From assembly GCA_031292565.1 (NCBI GenBank), contig JARLGW010000005.1, positions 248,001 through 312,000 of the forward strand: a DNA stretch of 64,000 nt, in the 5' to 3' direction. This stretch comes from Paludibacteraceae bacterium. GTDB lineage: Bacteria; Bacteroidota; Bacteroidia; Bacteroidales; Paludibacteraceae. Below the pieces are notes generated by a model. The model did not search any database and was not told where the DNA came from. It worked only from the letters and a program-made list of their open reading frames with translations. The translations under genes were made by a program, and so were the position numbers. Below are positions 63,947 to 64,000 of this stretch, piece after piece (the stretch's first letter is position 1; each line of letters starts with the position of its first letter).

Positions 63947-64000
63947 TAAGGCTTTTTTAGCCCATTTAAATATAAATTAATCAGCATTTAAAAATTAATA

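Overview
This window comes from a member of the Bacteroidetes, most likely order Bacteroidales. The signs are a type IX secretion (T9SS) sorting domain, PorT and GldB homologues, a bifunctional RibBA, DUF1460, DUF4105 and DUF2027-Smr proteins, a GGGtGRT protein, and promoters of the form TTG-N19/20-TAnnTTTG with no obvious Shine-Dalgarno sequences. Base composition is AT-rich. The genus cannot be fixed from sequence alone.

Layout. 1-4300 is accessory: the 3' end of a leucine-rich-repeat T9SS cargo gene, then a small secreted-protein gene cut after its fifth codon by an intact IS1595-family transposon (838-2920, perfect 26-bp inverted repeats, 8-bp target duplication). The transposon carries a Panacea (DUF4065) antitoxin-like gene, a two-helix membrane protein and a 38-codon ORF in one operon with the transposase. 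4500-23900 is mostly core: tRNA-Gln, yidC, pyrG, a DUF1460 amidase, ribBA with an LptF/G permease, cdd, a glucosaminidase-DUF721-HEAT cluster, ferredoxin, porT, gldB, a metallo-beta-lactamase-fold hydrolase, and an mprF-virJ operon that may form and remove aminoacyl-phosphatidylglycerol.

24000-31500 is a regulatory and detoxification island: a LuxR protein, two HxlR regulators, SDR and NmrA oxidoreductases, and a marR-isochorismatase-MFS operon. It holds three copies of a palindromic structured repeat and a decayed second copy of the 3' end of the GGGtGRT gene. 31500-53900 is largely core: GGGtGRT with a NifU-like partner, purM, recF, ribH, tRNA-Tyr, tRNA-Gly, bactofilin, DUF4105, a degenerate phosphatase-fold protein, ung, queA, Smr, zapA and rny.

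53900-64000 is accessory again: a gene-poor scar with an IS30 transposase fragment, a response regulator and histidine kinase, and two tandem 940-residue secreted proteins, each with seven SBBP repeats, an FN3-like domain and a dockerin-like end.

The best candidates for something new are the transposon-borne Panacea module, the structured palindromic repeat with a compensatory base change, the GGGtGRT pair, and the tandem propeller proteins next to a two-component system.
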